DNA from: Haliclystus octoradiatus
Lineage: Eukaryota > Cnidaria > Staurozoa > Stauromedusae > Haliclystidae
DNA: 64,000 bases
NCBI GenBank assembly: GCA_916610825.1
Contig: OU744447.1
Span: 12,693,751-12,757,750, forward strand
Direction: 5' to 3'
Under the pieces are notes generated by a model that saw nothing but the letters and a program-made list of their open reading frames with translations, searched no databases and had not been told where the DNA came from. A program made the translations under genes and the position numbers. Position 1 is the stretch's first letter. Every line of letters starts with the position of its first letter. Below are positions 1-10,900 of this stretch, piece after piece.

Positions 1-124
1 CCATTTGGGGTTGTCTGACTTCTTTATGGTCTGTTTCTCATATTCTTTTGACTGCTCGGTACTACATTGAATTGTTGAAACAGACAGGAGCATTTATAGT
101 CCAAACGGTATTCTATTGCCTGTG

Positions 125-1115
125 TTAGTGTAGGGAAAGTAAATTCTGGGGGGATGGCGTGCCTCTTATTTTTACAATCCCCTCTTCTTGGTTCACTGGT
201 GGCTTTGGAAGCTGATAGGAAAGTAAGCTACCTTTTGGCACCTTTCCAAATATTGTTTCCACAAAACCCTCAGGGTTTTTTGTTGTCCAGGTCTGAGCAA
301 ATTGATGCAAAGGGTCAATATATGATAACTCAAGTGCCATATCGTTGTCAATTCTTACTTTCCCTAGAGGCAAATGGACTGTGTTATATAGCATGCTATA
401 TATTCCACATGTTCTTGCGGGTGTGTCAACATTTGCAGATGGCTTTTTGGGCTTATGTACTGTAATTTCTGACAGAGGTTTAGGTGAGAAGCCTTGAGTA
501 CAAGCAGGTATACACCAAGTTTGGGGAGGGGACGTTTTTGACTCAAAAGGTGATACAGATGTCAGTTTCAACTTACTATCATTAAACTATCAGTATGTCA
601 GTTTCAGTGACATACTCCTTTACGGCAGTACAGCTACAATTGCTCTCAGTTATCATTGTTCCATCAAATTCTACAGTAATTGAATGTGGCGCCTCGTTTT
701 TCTTTTGGAAACGGTAACATTTACTTCGTAAATCCCAATGTAAATCATCTCCTTCATAAACTGAAATACAAACAACAGAAAATTAAATTCCTTGTCAAAG
801 AAAGACAGATTATAGCCACTTCATAAGATCCAAATGAAAGGTTGAACAGTCTTGAAATTCAGTTTGTCACAATATAGTGAATGACAACATCAACAATTCT
901 AATTCTTACCTTCAAAATCATGAACATAGCTTTCTATGAAAAACTTGTACGCACGTTCCGATGTAGTCTGCGTTACAGACCGCGATTCATTCACAAAAGA
1001 ATAAGGTCTGTGTGATTTGCACAGTTCTCTGTCCATCCACTCTACGAAAACATAGACCGGAAGTTTCTGATCGATGCATGGTAAATCTATTGTTCTTAGA
1101 TAATAAATTCATCAC
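125..1115 (-). pseudogene. SWIM-type (YqaJ-associated-like) gene fragment, broken
   Basis: Two minus-strand blocks with consistent splice signals are seen: about 1115-911 (donor GTAAGA just after 910) and 760-125 (acceptor TTTCAG before 760). The upstream block contains VEWMDRELCKSH and SYVHDFE. The next begins VYEGDDLHWDLRSKCYRF and reaches ESNCSCTA, which looks like the first Cys pair of a SWIM zinc finger (CxC...CxH). The frame then hits a stop near 587, and the expected Cys-His half is absent. Downstream, in another frame, come TWCIPACTQGF, HKPKKP and GIYSMLYN. These resemble the segment after the SWIM motif in invertebrate and fish SWIM/YqaJ-like proteins that often multiply like mobile genes. 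The loss of the second zinc half and the frame change indicate a pseudogene. The family call is by eye from a few motifs and is uncertain. Confidence 0.45.
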
Positions 1116-1298
1116 CTCTGTTCGATCAATTAATTGTCATAGCTACGAATAGCTACGAAGCCTAAAATAGAACTTATTGCAATCATGTCAACTGAAGTAA
1201 ACAAAGTAATGTGAGAATCCCGGTGAGAATCACATTAATCTTGCATAATTATGTGACATCAATCTTATTCTGATACGAGGCCCGGACAGAGAAACCAT

Positions 1299-1400
1299 CA
1301 ATTCACACAGACCCTATCCTTTCGTGAATGAATCGCGGTCTGTAACTCAGGCTAGTTCCGATGTAACTTTCACATTTTTATTAGAATCCATGAATTCTTC
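1299..1400 (+). repeat. Inverted scrap of the SWIM-type gene
   Basis: The plus strand here repeats, in opposite orientation, the part of the SWIM-type exon that lies at about 960-1010. Both contain a stretch reading (V/M)NESRSVTQ, and both carry the flanking words for a run of ACAGACC next to TTCTTTTG- or TATCCTTTCG-type sequence. Similarity fades after about 1400. The two copies form an imperfect inverted repeat around 1150. The copy is too short and diverged to be functional. Confidence 0.55.
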
Positions 1401-1899
1401 TTCAATTGAATCTGTTAACTTTGGTATGCATTCTAGCCTAAACATCAATGATAAACACAAGAAGTTGGAGCTAATAATGAAGCAGCCATTTCTTCTCAAC
1501 AAAATAAAACGAAGTGAAAAAAAGTTAACCTCGTTTTGATGTTGTCTCGAAAAAGACGTGTAAAAGGCCTATATTACCAACATCCTCCACTAAAGCCTCA
1601 CATTTATGATGAGCTGCTTCAGGCAGGAAATCTTTGTAGCTGCCCATACCAGAAAGCCACTCGATCTCAGCAACATCATCTTCAAGCACCTAAAATCCTA
1701 AACTTGAATATCGGTTCTGCATGAGAATGTGTTTTTTCAACAATTAACCTTAAACATTATTTTGTAATACCTGTAACAAGGTAACTGGACGTTTGTCAAG
1801 GTGAGGTTTGATTATATAGTATTGTAAATTTGCAACGTGTGGTTTACAGATAAAAATTGTTATAGCCTACCCTGATTATAATGTAGATATTTTTTCTGT

Positions 1900-2950
1900 T
1901 TTTGTTTTTGATGTATTGTATGTGAGAGCACCAAGACAATTTGTCATCAATCATCATTCCAACGAATCTGTCTGACTTGATAGAACAATCTGAACCACAT
2001 CTAGTTGTTGGATTCCCATTGATGCTGATGTGAAGTTTAATTTTTTATGATTTCCAAATATTATAAAAGATGATTTGTTTGTATTGAGCGTTAGCCTATT
2101 GCAAGAAAACCATTTGGAAACTGTTTCTAACTCAACATTTGTTGAAATCTCAAGGCTGTTTAAATTGAGTAAAGAGAAAGATCATTGATAAAAATTAGAA
2201 ACAGAAGAGGACCTCATATACTTCCTTGATGTTAATTTAAATTTGAAAACATTTTTCTTATTAGTTGACATATAGGCTTAGAAGTCTATTGGATTGGGAT
2301 GAGTTTTTACAAAATGTAGACCAATGTTGGAAAAAGAGAATTGAATTTGTTTGCTATATCTTGTTTATTTCTTATTTTTCCATTCTCAGCATTAAAAAGG
2401 GAAGGGTAGCGATTTTGTTTCATTTGTTACTTTCCATAACTTTTTGACGTTACCTTTATAACATTCATAGAATTTGTTCCAGTGCGTAATCTTCATCTTC
2501 TGAACGAGCTTATTGTAGACCCTGTTAAATTTGTCATATTGAATTTGATGAACTGTTGATGTAAATTTTGTTTAACCCTTCTGGATGCAAGTAGACCTTT
2601 GGTCATCCATGGCTCTTTTTGTGAAATTTTTTGTTGAAGTTAATTTTTTGAATTGGGCAATGGACATTCAATGTTAAGATCATCCTGGTACAGTCTTTTC
2701 AAACATAGCAAAAGATATTGCAGAATCATCATCAAGGAACCAATCATGATCACTAAGAAAGGTTTATAATAGCAACATGTTTTTGGATGACATGCATCGA
2801 AAAGTGATTGTTTTTTGTATTTTAATTGTGAAATTTTGAAGTGAAATATTTTCATGTACTTTGAATTCTTTTCTTTCAACGAGAAAGATAGCAACTGCTC
2901 AATATCTACTTTGTTTTTAAGACCTTCGTTTTTGGCCTTCGCATTACTCA
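1900..2950 (-). mobile_element. Decayed non-LTR retrotransposon (reverse transcriptase relic)
   Basis: Read on the minus strand, several frames give classic non-LTR retrotransposon ORF2 pieces in the right order: EPWMTKGLLASRR near 2620-2580, then DIANKFNSLFPT near 2350-2320, then YMSTNKKNVF near 2270, then QGSI, a stop, and GPLLFLIFINDLSLY near 2240-2170, then VSKWFSCNRLTLNTNKSSF near 2125-2070, then MMIDDKLSWCSHI near 1955-1920. Frame changes and stops show it is dead. The region 2950-2640 (ending ECPLPNSKN) is probably the piece just before it. The motifs fit the Jockey/CR1 side of non-LTR elements. The catalytic FADD-box region is lost or unreadable. Confidence 0.8.
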
Positions 2951-4139
2951 ATTGTAAGTGTATATCTTCTAATCATCAAAAACATTGCCAAGCATTTTTT
3001 TTTAATTGACCTTCAGAAGGCAATCATTTGGGTTGAGAACGGGAAGATGTATGTTGTGTTGAAAAAGTAGAAGCTACCCTTTGTGTAGGATCTTTTCGGC
3101 TTTCCGATGAAGGACTTGTTGACAAAGTTAGTTGCAACGCAAATTCGTACTTACGCTTTGCCTCCTTTAGTTCAGAGTGTTGGTTTTTCGTAGGGCCACA
3201 TTCCTTCTGAGATTCAACTATTCTTTTTGCTTGTTCATATTTATCTGACAACTTTTGAGGTTGACCATCTGCAACACATTTTTCAGATAATTCTAACGAG
3301 CTACTCCATACTCCATTTTACCAATGACCAGAGCAAATATGGCCATTTACCCAAGTTATCCTAGATGTAAATAAAATCTTTTCATATTGGGCTCAAATTT
3401 CGATTGCTCTTGGATCCATCAACGCAAACAGAACAATAGTTATTCAAAAAGGGCAAAAGAACAGAACCATTTTACCATTGTAGAACAACTATACTTTCTA
3501 AGAGATAAGCTAGCTTCAAACAAACTTCAAACAAATGAAAGCAACCAAGCATAAAGCAAGAGTGGCAGCGCTTTTGAAACGTCACTACAAGCAAGAAGAC
3601 TCAGTTCTAGGCTGCCCGGTATAAAGGTGGCTGATAGGACTGCTGCATCGTGCTTGCAACGGCCATCGAAATCTGCCTTACATTTACACATTGCTTTTAA
3701 TATATCAGTGCCATTTTCATGAAGAAGTATTTTAACTGTATAGCAATTTTTAGATAGCTTGCGTGTGTTACCTCCTTTATGCCAATAGATCTATGCCACA
3801 ATCATTCAGACACACATCTCCAACTTTGTTGCATGTTAAAATGCCATAGCCAGCAGTTTTATGACATTTAGATTTCTCGCCGATAAAAACTTGAACTGTC
3901 ATTTATCCAAAACCTGGTTGCAGACAAGCAAGAGAATGAATCCAATGTTCTGGAGGGAAATCCAACTGTTTCTGCCAGCAAAATTAAGATCTTCATTTTC
4001 ATCATGTACGATATCAGTTCCATTTTACTAATTCCTTGCTTTATTTTCTGCTTTTAATTTCTTGTTAAGTTGCGTATTGTGAATGATTTCTTGTGGAAAA
4101 CAGTTTGTAATTGTTTATGTTCTGTCTCTTACTTTTCAG
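2951..4139. other. Probable EXOSC3 intron sequence; one unassigned open frame
   Basis: No recognised gene lies here. On the minus strand 3024-3290 there is an open frame with a charged, Lys/Glu-rich first half (SDKYEQAKRIVE) and a Ser/Thr-rich tail (STSPSSESRKD). A possible acceptor (TGTTGCAG) lies just upstream. I do not recognise it, and it may be chance or a repeat. The plus strand from about 3300 to 4139 shows no exon and ends in the EXOSC3 acceptor TACTTTTCAG. Confidence 0.35.
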
Positions 4140-6607
4140 TATGTACCAATTCGTGATGATGGTGTAATTGGTGTTATCATACAAAGAGGATCTGATATGT
4201 ATAAGGTTGATATAGGATCAAGTTTACCAGCATTCCTTGGTAATTTATCATTTGAAGGTGCAACAAAACGGAATAGACCAAACTTACAGGTATGACTTAT
4301 TTCATTTAAATGATATTTGGGTTGCATAATAAAGTTTATGTTTATGTACATATTGGTTCAGTGTCCAACATATAGAAGGATATTGGGATCCTAGCTTCTA
4401 GAAGGCTAGAGCAAAAGACAAAAGAAAATTGAGATTTTTCTTACATATAAGCCTCATCAAAAAATCCACATGCCCTGCTAGTTTATAGAACCTGCAAAAC
4501 TGAAAATAATTATTTTGGGCTCTTGATATTGCATTCATAAAGGTTCAAATATTCCTTCATTTTCTGAACAAATCCCCTGCAAAAAAAACTTCATGAGTTC
4601 ATGAACGTGGAATTGCCCAAAAGTTCATGAACGTTTGGGCAATTTCACGTTCATGAACCGGTTCATGAACTGGCGTGTTCATAAATTCTTTGTGACTGTT
4701 CATGAACTGTTCATGAACTCATGGATTTTTTGCAGGAGATACAATAACGAAACGACTGACAATTGATTTCCATTTAGTTTTTGACTGGAATGATTTTCTT
4801 TTAGATACTGACTTTTTAATCAGCATAATACACGTTTTATCATTCTAAAATGTTTTGTTGAAAATGGTCTTGTTTTTCATCGTACCATTTAACATCATAT
4901 CAGTCAATAATACTTATATATCAGAGTTATACTAGACTATGGCAGTAACAGAAACACATGAGATATTTGTGCGACAAATCTCGTTCTTTCCATTTACTGT
5001 AATTAATGTGGAATGCGCTAAAATCACTTTCCAGCAAAAACAAATTGCAGAACGCTCATGAACCGATCAAGTACAGTTTGTAGTTCTTGAACATCATTTT
5101 TAGACATTCCTTACTAGTTTATCTACATTAAAATATCTACTTGTCATTGACTAGTCGGTGTTTATGCGCTGCATTATGCAAAGGATCAATCGATGTGTCA
5201 CCAAGATTTTAAGAAAGAAATGGGCTTTATATATCAACTAGCGATGAGAGGTATATCAAATTGATCACTACCATTATATTCAGGTGGCCTTAATATACAG
5301 AGTTGATTCAATAAAAAATACAATTCAGACATTGCAAAAGTGACCAGTGCGATCCTATAGACAGGTGCATTGATGTGATCGCTATAACAGGTTTGACTGT
5401 GCTTCTTTGCGGTTTGAATATTAATAGATGTTTACAGGTTGTAGCTATTTTTATTTTCATTGTAGATTGGTGACTTGGTTTATTGTCGTTTAAATGTTGC
5501 AAGCAAAGATATGGAACCAGAGCTAACTTGCGTTAATGCAAACGGCAAAGCAAATGGTCTAGGTTTACTTACGGGTGGATACATGTTTAAAGTGTCTCTC
5601 AACTTAGCCAGAAGGTGAGTTTTTAATGGGCATTCGTTACATCTGTGATCTGTGAATACCAGTACTGTCTCACAAAAGTCATAAAAGATCATAATGATAC
5701 ATTTCTCTAGCCAGGGCCAGATTCAGTTGTAGAGTAGCCAATTGCTTTAGGCCCAGAGAAAAAAACAGGCATTGTCAAAATTTAAAGTGCACATGACACA
5801 GAAAATATTTAACACAGATTCTAGTAGCTGAAGCTAAATGATGAAGGATGGTGAAAAGGATTGGACGCTTATAAGTGGGGATATTTAAAGTTGAATACAC
5901 TGAAGAAAAACTCTATTTCAACTACTAAATGTTCTTGTATCTCATGTGTTTCTCTGCGAAATCATTTCAAACAGAAGAGGTGTCCCAAAGGTGTAGACAT
6001 AGCTGACTTGGACATTCCGAAATTTGTAAGTAAAAGTCTACAAATTGATCAATTTATCAACCCAAAATTAAGGAAACATGGAAATATACAAAATAAATTA
6101 ATATAGTCTGAAATACATAGCCAATTTAACCCCCATGTAAAATATCCAGACAATATTTTCAACTTTGCAATGCTTATTAAGAAATTAGAAAGATTACATT
6201 GAAGTCTTTAACTCCTGTTCCTGACTAGCAAAAATTAACTCCAGTTTGGCTCCTAGTGAAATATGGATACTCCTGTCAGAGTCATTTGGAATGGTATGGT
6301 AGATAGAAAATAAGCCAAAAAGAAGTATAATTATGTGATCAAATATAAATTCTAAATCCATCCATGATCTTTATTATTCATTAGGTTGATAAATCCCAAT
6401 TGTCTTGTTATCAAATTATTAGCCAAAGAATTTGCATTTGAGATAACAGTTGGATTGAACGGTAGAGTATGGGTTAATGCTAAAGACGATACTGTTGTAT
6501 TTGCTGTGGCTAATGCTGTTATCACATCAGAACATATGCTGGACAATGAAATTAAAATGTTTATTAAACAATGGACAACTGGAGTTAGATTAATGCCACA
6601 AAGCTAA
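4140..6607 (+). CDS. EXOSC3: Exosome complex component RRP40 (3' exons only)
   Basis: Three exons join in phase: 4140-4289, 5466-5614 and 6385-6607 (stop TAA), giving the last 173 residues. Human EXOSC3 has about 275. RRP40 is a cap subunit of the RNA exosome. It has N-terminal, S1 and KH domains and helps guide RNA into the nine-subunit ring for 3'-5' decay in nucleus and cytoplasm. The first exon starts YVPIRDDGVIGVI, the beginning of the S1 domain, and contains the family signature LSFEGATKRNRPN. The second has VASKDMEPELTCV. The third holds the KH domain with its GLNG motif (family pattern GxNG) followed by RVWVNAK. Splice sites are TTTTCAG/GTATGA, TTGTAG/GTGAGT and CATTAG. The exon for the N-terminal domain was not found between 1 and 4139 and probably lies upstream of the window. 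The gene faces TCEANC2 tail to tail. Confidence 0.93.
4375..4450 (-). repeat. Fragment of the CAGGGTCC short hAT-like element
   Basis: Words such as GGATCCTAG, TTCTAGAAGGCTAGAGCAAA and GAAAATTGA match the reverse complement of the element at 8761-8931 and the fragment at 7605-7740. Both ends are lost. It sits in EXOSC3 intron sequence. Confidence 0.5.
4576..4736. mobile_element. MITE with nested GTTCATGAAC palindromes
   Basis: This 161-bp element starts CCTGCAAAAAA and ends TTTTTTGCAGG. The terminal inverted repeats are about 28 bp (CCTGCAAAAAA, then CATGAGTTCATGAAC). Inside, the self-complementary word GTTCATGAAC, or a close variant, recurs several times, so the element can fold almost completely on itself. 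It lies in the EXOSC3 intron between 4289 and 5466. A clean target duplication is not obvious. Confidence 0.7.
5224..5399. mobile_element. Short DNA-transposon relic, CAGTGAAACC family (copy 1)
   Basis: This copy is similar throughout to the element at 8511-8687: both share TATATC/TATAAC near the start, CAGGTGGCC, the ACATTGCAAAA word and an end of (A)ACAGGTTTGACTG. It is diverged at the 5' end. It lies in the intron before EXOSC3 exon 5466-5614. Confidence 0.6.
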
Positions 6608-7093
6608 ATAATAATCAATGATATAAAATTTATATTTTATAGAAATAACGTTTTGTTAAGTTTTGTATAGCAAACACCAACACCAAACAATTTATTTATC
6701 TAACTTTTGTATAGTAATACAAGTTTATTTGTTTATTACGCTGTTATTGTTTTTTAATTTATACTATAATTTTACAGGAGGTTCCTAGGGGTACAATTCT
6801 TGGTTTGCAGGGGGGTTAAAATTCATGTTTCAAACATGTTAGATTCATTTTTCTGAGATTGAGAGTTATGAGCCTAAGAAGACTAATAATTCATAGTAAA
6901 AAATATTTTTTCTTCCATATTTTTATTAATTTCGCAGAGAAATATCCTTGGCTTGTAAGTGTTCATTAATAACAATGATAAACATAGTTTGGTTTAAACA
7001 TCAGACAATAAAGGATCTACATCTGACAGACATGAAAACAAAATGATAGAAAAGAAAGGCTAATATTAGAGTCTTATGCATGTGACATCAGTG
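6608..7093. other. EXOSC3 3' flank; no further feature seen
   Basis: AT-rich sequence follows the EXOSC3 stop and would include its 3' UTR. No canonical AATAAA was found close to the stop. No gene or repeat structure was recognised. Confidence 0.4.
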
Positions 7094-7258
7094 TCAGACA
7101 AAGGGTTTAGCCTTCCAGAATCTTGGAACATTTCAAAATATTTTTCTGGATTTTTTGTTGAAGCTTGACCTATAAATCAGAAAACAATTTTTCTTCTGAA
7201 TTTGCTCTGTCTTTTTTAGATCTAGGATCCAGGGATTCCCACTTTTTCCAAAGCCTGG
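7094..7258 (+). mobile_element. CAGGGTCC-family short hAT-like element, degraded copy
   Basis: This sequence aligns by eye with 8761-8931 in the same orientation. Shared words include TTTTTTGTTGAAG/GG followed by TTGACC, TTCTGAATTTGCTCT and AGGATCCAGG/CC, and both end in CCCACTTTT. The terminal repeats are eroded. Confidence 0.6.
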
Positions 7259-7604
7259 ATGAAGTAATAGTGTTAGTATGACATTGACATCCACCCACAA
7301 AATTAAGTTGCAATTGACAAAATGAAAATAATTTCTCAAACTCTCATATTCCTGCTGTTTTTGTTTGTAAAGTTGAAACAATGCAAAATTTGTGTATGCC
7401 AAGAACATTACTTTAAATAAAATATTTGAAATGCCTGACATCCTTATTTGAAAAAAAGATTCAAATATGGGGCCTGATTTTAAAATTGATTCTATGAAAT
7501 TACATCATGAAATTATGAAATTAATATCACTGTCCTGGGACATCCATAAATCGTGTCTGATTTTATTTATTATGTTTTATCAAATTAAGTCAATATACAA
7601 AAAA

Positions 7605-7740
7605 AAGAGGCCAGAAGATCCTAGATTCCAGAAGGCTAGAGCAAATTCAGAAGAAAATTGATAATTTTATGATTTATTCGTAAAACTTTAGAAGAAAGTG
7701 TTGAAATGTTCTAGGATTCCAGATCCAGAGCGCTAAACCT
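7605..7740 (-). repeat. Inverted fragment of the CAGGGTCC-family element
   Basis: The words AGATCCTAGATTCCAGAAGG, GAGCAAATTCAGAAG and TTTTATGATTT are the reverse complement of the family at 8761-8931. The far end again has AGGATTCCAGATCCAG, suggesting a rearranged or double copy. It lies between the convergent EXOSC3 and TCEANC2 genes. Confidence 0.5.
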
Positions 7741-7811
7741 TTGAACCATTTTATATCATTCATTTTGCAGAGATACAAAACCTCACTAAAATCAAAACTT
7801 GAAAGTAATCA

Positions 7812-7817
7812 TTTATT
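7812..7817 (-). terminator. TCEANC2 poly(A) signal AATAAA
   Basis: AATAAA on the minus strand lies about 160 nt downstream of the TCEANC2 stop codon and is the nearest canonical hexamer. Confidence 0.55.
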
Positions 7818-7973
7818 TAATTTTTACATCATTCATTAGACTTCCATAGCATGGCACTAACAACAATAAATTTGACATTAAAATAAATAACTTTTTCTAA
7901 TAATATAAAATATTTACATTTTCACACAACAATTTGATAGCAAATGTGATTTCTTTTGAATTTGACATTAACC

Positions 7974-10900
7974 TCAAGGTTCACAAAGTTTATCAATTTC
8001 CATACTGTTACTTATAACTTTGTTCCTTAATGCCTCATCGTTTTTCAAAGATAGACAAACTTTACGTATCATTTGCTTGTAGAAGACGTTTGGTCTACAG
8101 TTATACCTTTTAAAGATAAATCGTTCAATTTCTATACATTTTGTGTTCTGATGGTCCGTTTCATTAGGATTTTCCTAGAAAAATAAAAATAAATAGCTGG
8201 AATTGGAATGCTTGGGTACACCATCCATCTATCCATATTTTGTTTGGAAATGAATTCCATAAATGGGTCCACACAAGTATTGATATTATGTAGGACTAAA
8301 ACTAATATACAGTTACACAGTTTAGCATTGTGGGTTCAATGCGCTAATCGATTGACCCCCAGGAAACACCCGGAGGTTAACAAATGACATACGACAAGTA
8401 CTAAAATCAAACAATTTCTGCAATATTGCTCCATAAACTTGCTTGTTAAAACCTGGTCCCACATTACCATTTTTTACATCAAATTAGATACATTAAATTG
8501 TTTGCATATACAGTGAAACCTGTATATAACGGCCAGCTACTAGAGGTAGATAAATTGACCACTATTGACAGGTGGCCTTTATATACAGGTTTGCTTCAAT
8601 AGAAAATACTATTTTAAACATTGCAAAATTGACCACTACAGACAGGTGGCCGCTGTATAGAGGTGACCGTTATAAGAGGTTTGATTGTATGTTTTTGGAC
8701 AAATATTTGTTATATTTAATGATTTAAAACGTCACACCTCGAAAATAATGTCATTACAGACAGGGTCCAACAAAAGTTTCAGCCTTATGGAATCCTAGAG
8801 GCATTTTAAGATTTTCTTCTGAATTTTTTTGTTGAGGTTTGACCAAAAAATCATAAAAATATCAACCTTCTGAATTTGCTCTAACACACCGGAATTTAGG
8901 ATTCCAGGATCCCCACTTTTGTCGGACCCTGATTACAGAACTGTTTCCCTGAGCTAGGCCTATTTGTTATTATGAAAAAAGAATATGAATTCATCAAATT
9001 TTTATCAACAAACTATTTTCCAGCCCCTTTTCACCGCTTTCAGGATAACGTTAGGGCAAGATTCTGGGTTCCAATGCAATGATGATGCTGAAGCCGTGTT
9101 AAAAAGTACTGATCAGATGTGTTAATGTTAGACTATTCCCAAGGGTCTAGGGATGTCAAATGATTAGTGCATAACATATAGGCTAGTAGGATATTTAGTG
9201 CAGTGACCTAGCTGCTAGGCAAACTCTCTGACGCTGTATGATTATAGTACAAAATTGAACTCATGGAAAATGTCATTCCATTCAATCAAATAAATTTGAA
9301 GGGATTGACCGCAAAAGCTGCAGTTAGGCTGTGATTGCATGTTTGCTGTTAGGATCGGCTAAACACGTCTCTGTCCTATAAATATTTCCATCAAATTAAC
9401 AACAACAAACTGACATCATGTGACACAAAGTCACATTTGATTGCTCTTTTGCAAATTCAACGACGGAGGTTGGAGGTGCTTGCATACGGAATTGTAATGA
9501 CTGCGGTATAAATGACGTTTTGTCAACTTTCTTATTGGGAGTTTTCTGCATTTAATATAGGGCTAGAGGCTGTCAACTTTCACACAGCCCCCATCCGGCC
9601 CCATCGTATTCCTGAAATAGCCATGTAATGTAGTGCTGAGGTTGTGGCTAGATCAGGGGTAACTCAAGGACAGTTTATGACTTTTTATCGCTGCTTTTAT
9701 TTGTATTAAATTCCGTTTTCAAGCGATCTTCAAAATCCTTTACGCATCTGACACCTTTCTACATTTAGGCCTACTACAAATCTACCATGCATAAAATGAA
9801 AAATAGAAGGTTAGGCTATTCAACTTTTAAAACTGCACTTTAATGACAAACGTTTCTGTCTGTCTGACTAATATTTGCTGCATTAACTTTTTTATTATTC
9901 ATTTTATGCAAGACAGATTGTAGATTTGCGGCTATATCAGGGGTAACTCTACTTGAGGACATTTTATGATTTTTTAACGATGCTTTTATTTGTATTAAAT
10001 TCTATTTTCAACTGATTTTAAAAATTGATTTTGCATCTGGTACCATTGTATAATTTACTACAAATCTATCTTGCATAAAATGAAAAATAAAAAGTTAATG
10101 CAACAAATATTAGTCGCAAATCTACAATCTTTGTAATAATATAGTCCCATAGAAAAAATCAAACAATCATAAAGACACTGCTACTATCAGATAATTATTG
10201 AAAATAATCTAGAATTATTCACCATGATATTCTGAACTAATCAGTCCAACAATACTTTCAAATGTGCATTGGAGCTAGCTCCATGCCCTTTTTATTTCTA
10301 TATGAGTTTTAACGATAACATCCTGGAACTAGTTCCGGTGCATATTTGAAAATATTTTTTGACTCTAAATAGTTTCATAGTCCAGAATATCATGGTGAAT
10401 AATTCTAGACTATTTCCAATAACTATCTGCTAGTCAAAGTGTCCATATGATTGATTGATTTTTTCTATGGGACTTTACTATACTACTACACAGATTGTAG
10501 ATTTGCGGATCTAGCCACGACCATGAAATGTACAATCTTAGTTGAATATATAGTGTCCTCGTTTTAATAACATACCTCGGACAGCTTAGATTGGAGTGCA
10601 TTGCTAATTAATTTAGTAGCACTAGATCTTAATGTCTCTGTCTTCGTATCATATTTGACTTCGATTTCTTGGCGACTTCGCAATTCTTTATAAAACTGTT
10701 TCCAATCTTTCAAGACAGTTATGGCTAGGTGTTTTACTTCAGAATTTTGATGTTTACGTAATTTGTTGACCGAATGACCGACTTTCACAGACATCAACAC
10801 TTCTTTAGATGGGCGAACATTTTGTAGTTTCTTCAAGGAATCTATAATAACTTGAGTATGGTTATCGTTAGGGTTATCTAGAACCTTCTTTATGCTTATA

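Noticed and set aside
4083-4139. Extension of the EXOSC3 exon upstream to an in-frame ATG (MISCGKQF)
   Set aside because: The acceptor TTACTTTTCAG at 4130-4139 fits the known family exon boundary before YVP; the upstream residues resemble nothing in the S1 domain.
4136-4351. Minus-strand open frame over EXOSC3
   Set aside because: It is the antisense shadow of the EXOSC3 exon 4140-4289.
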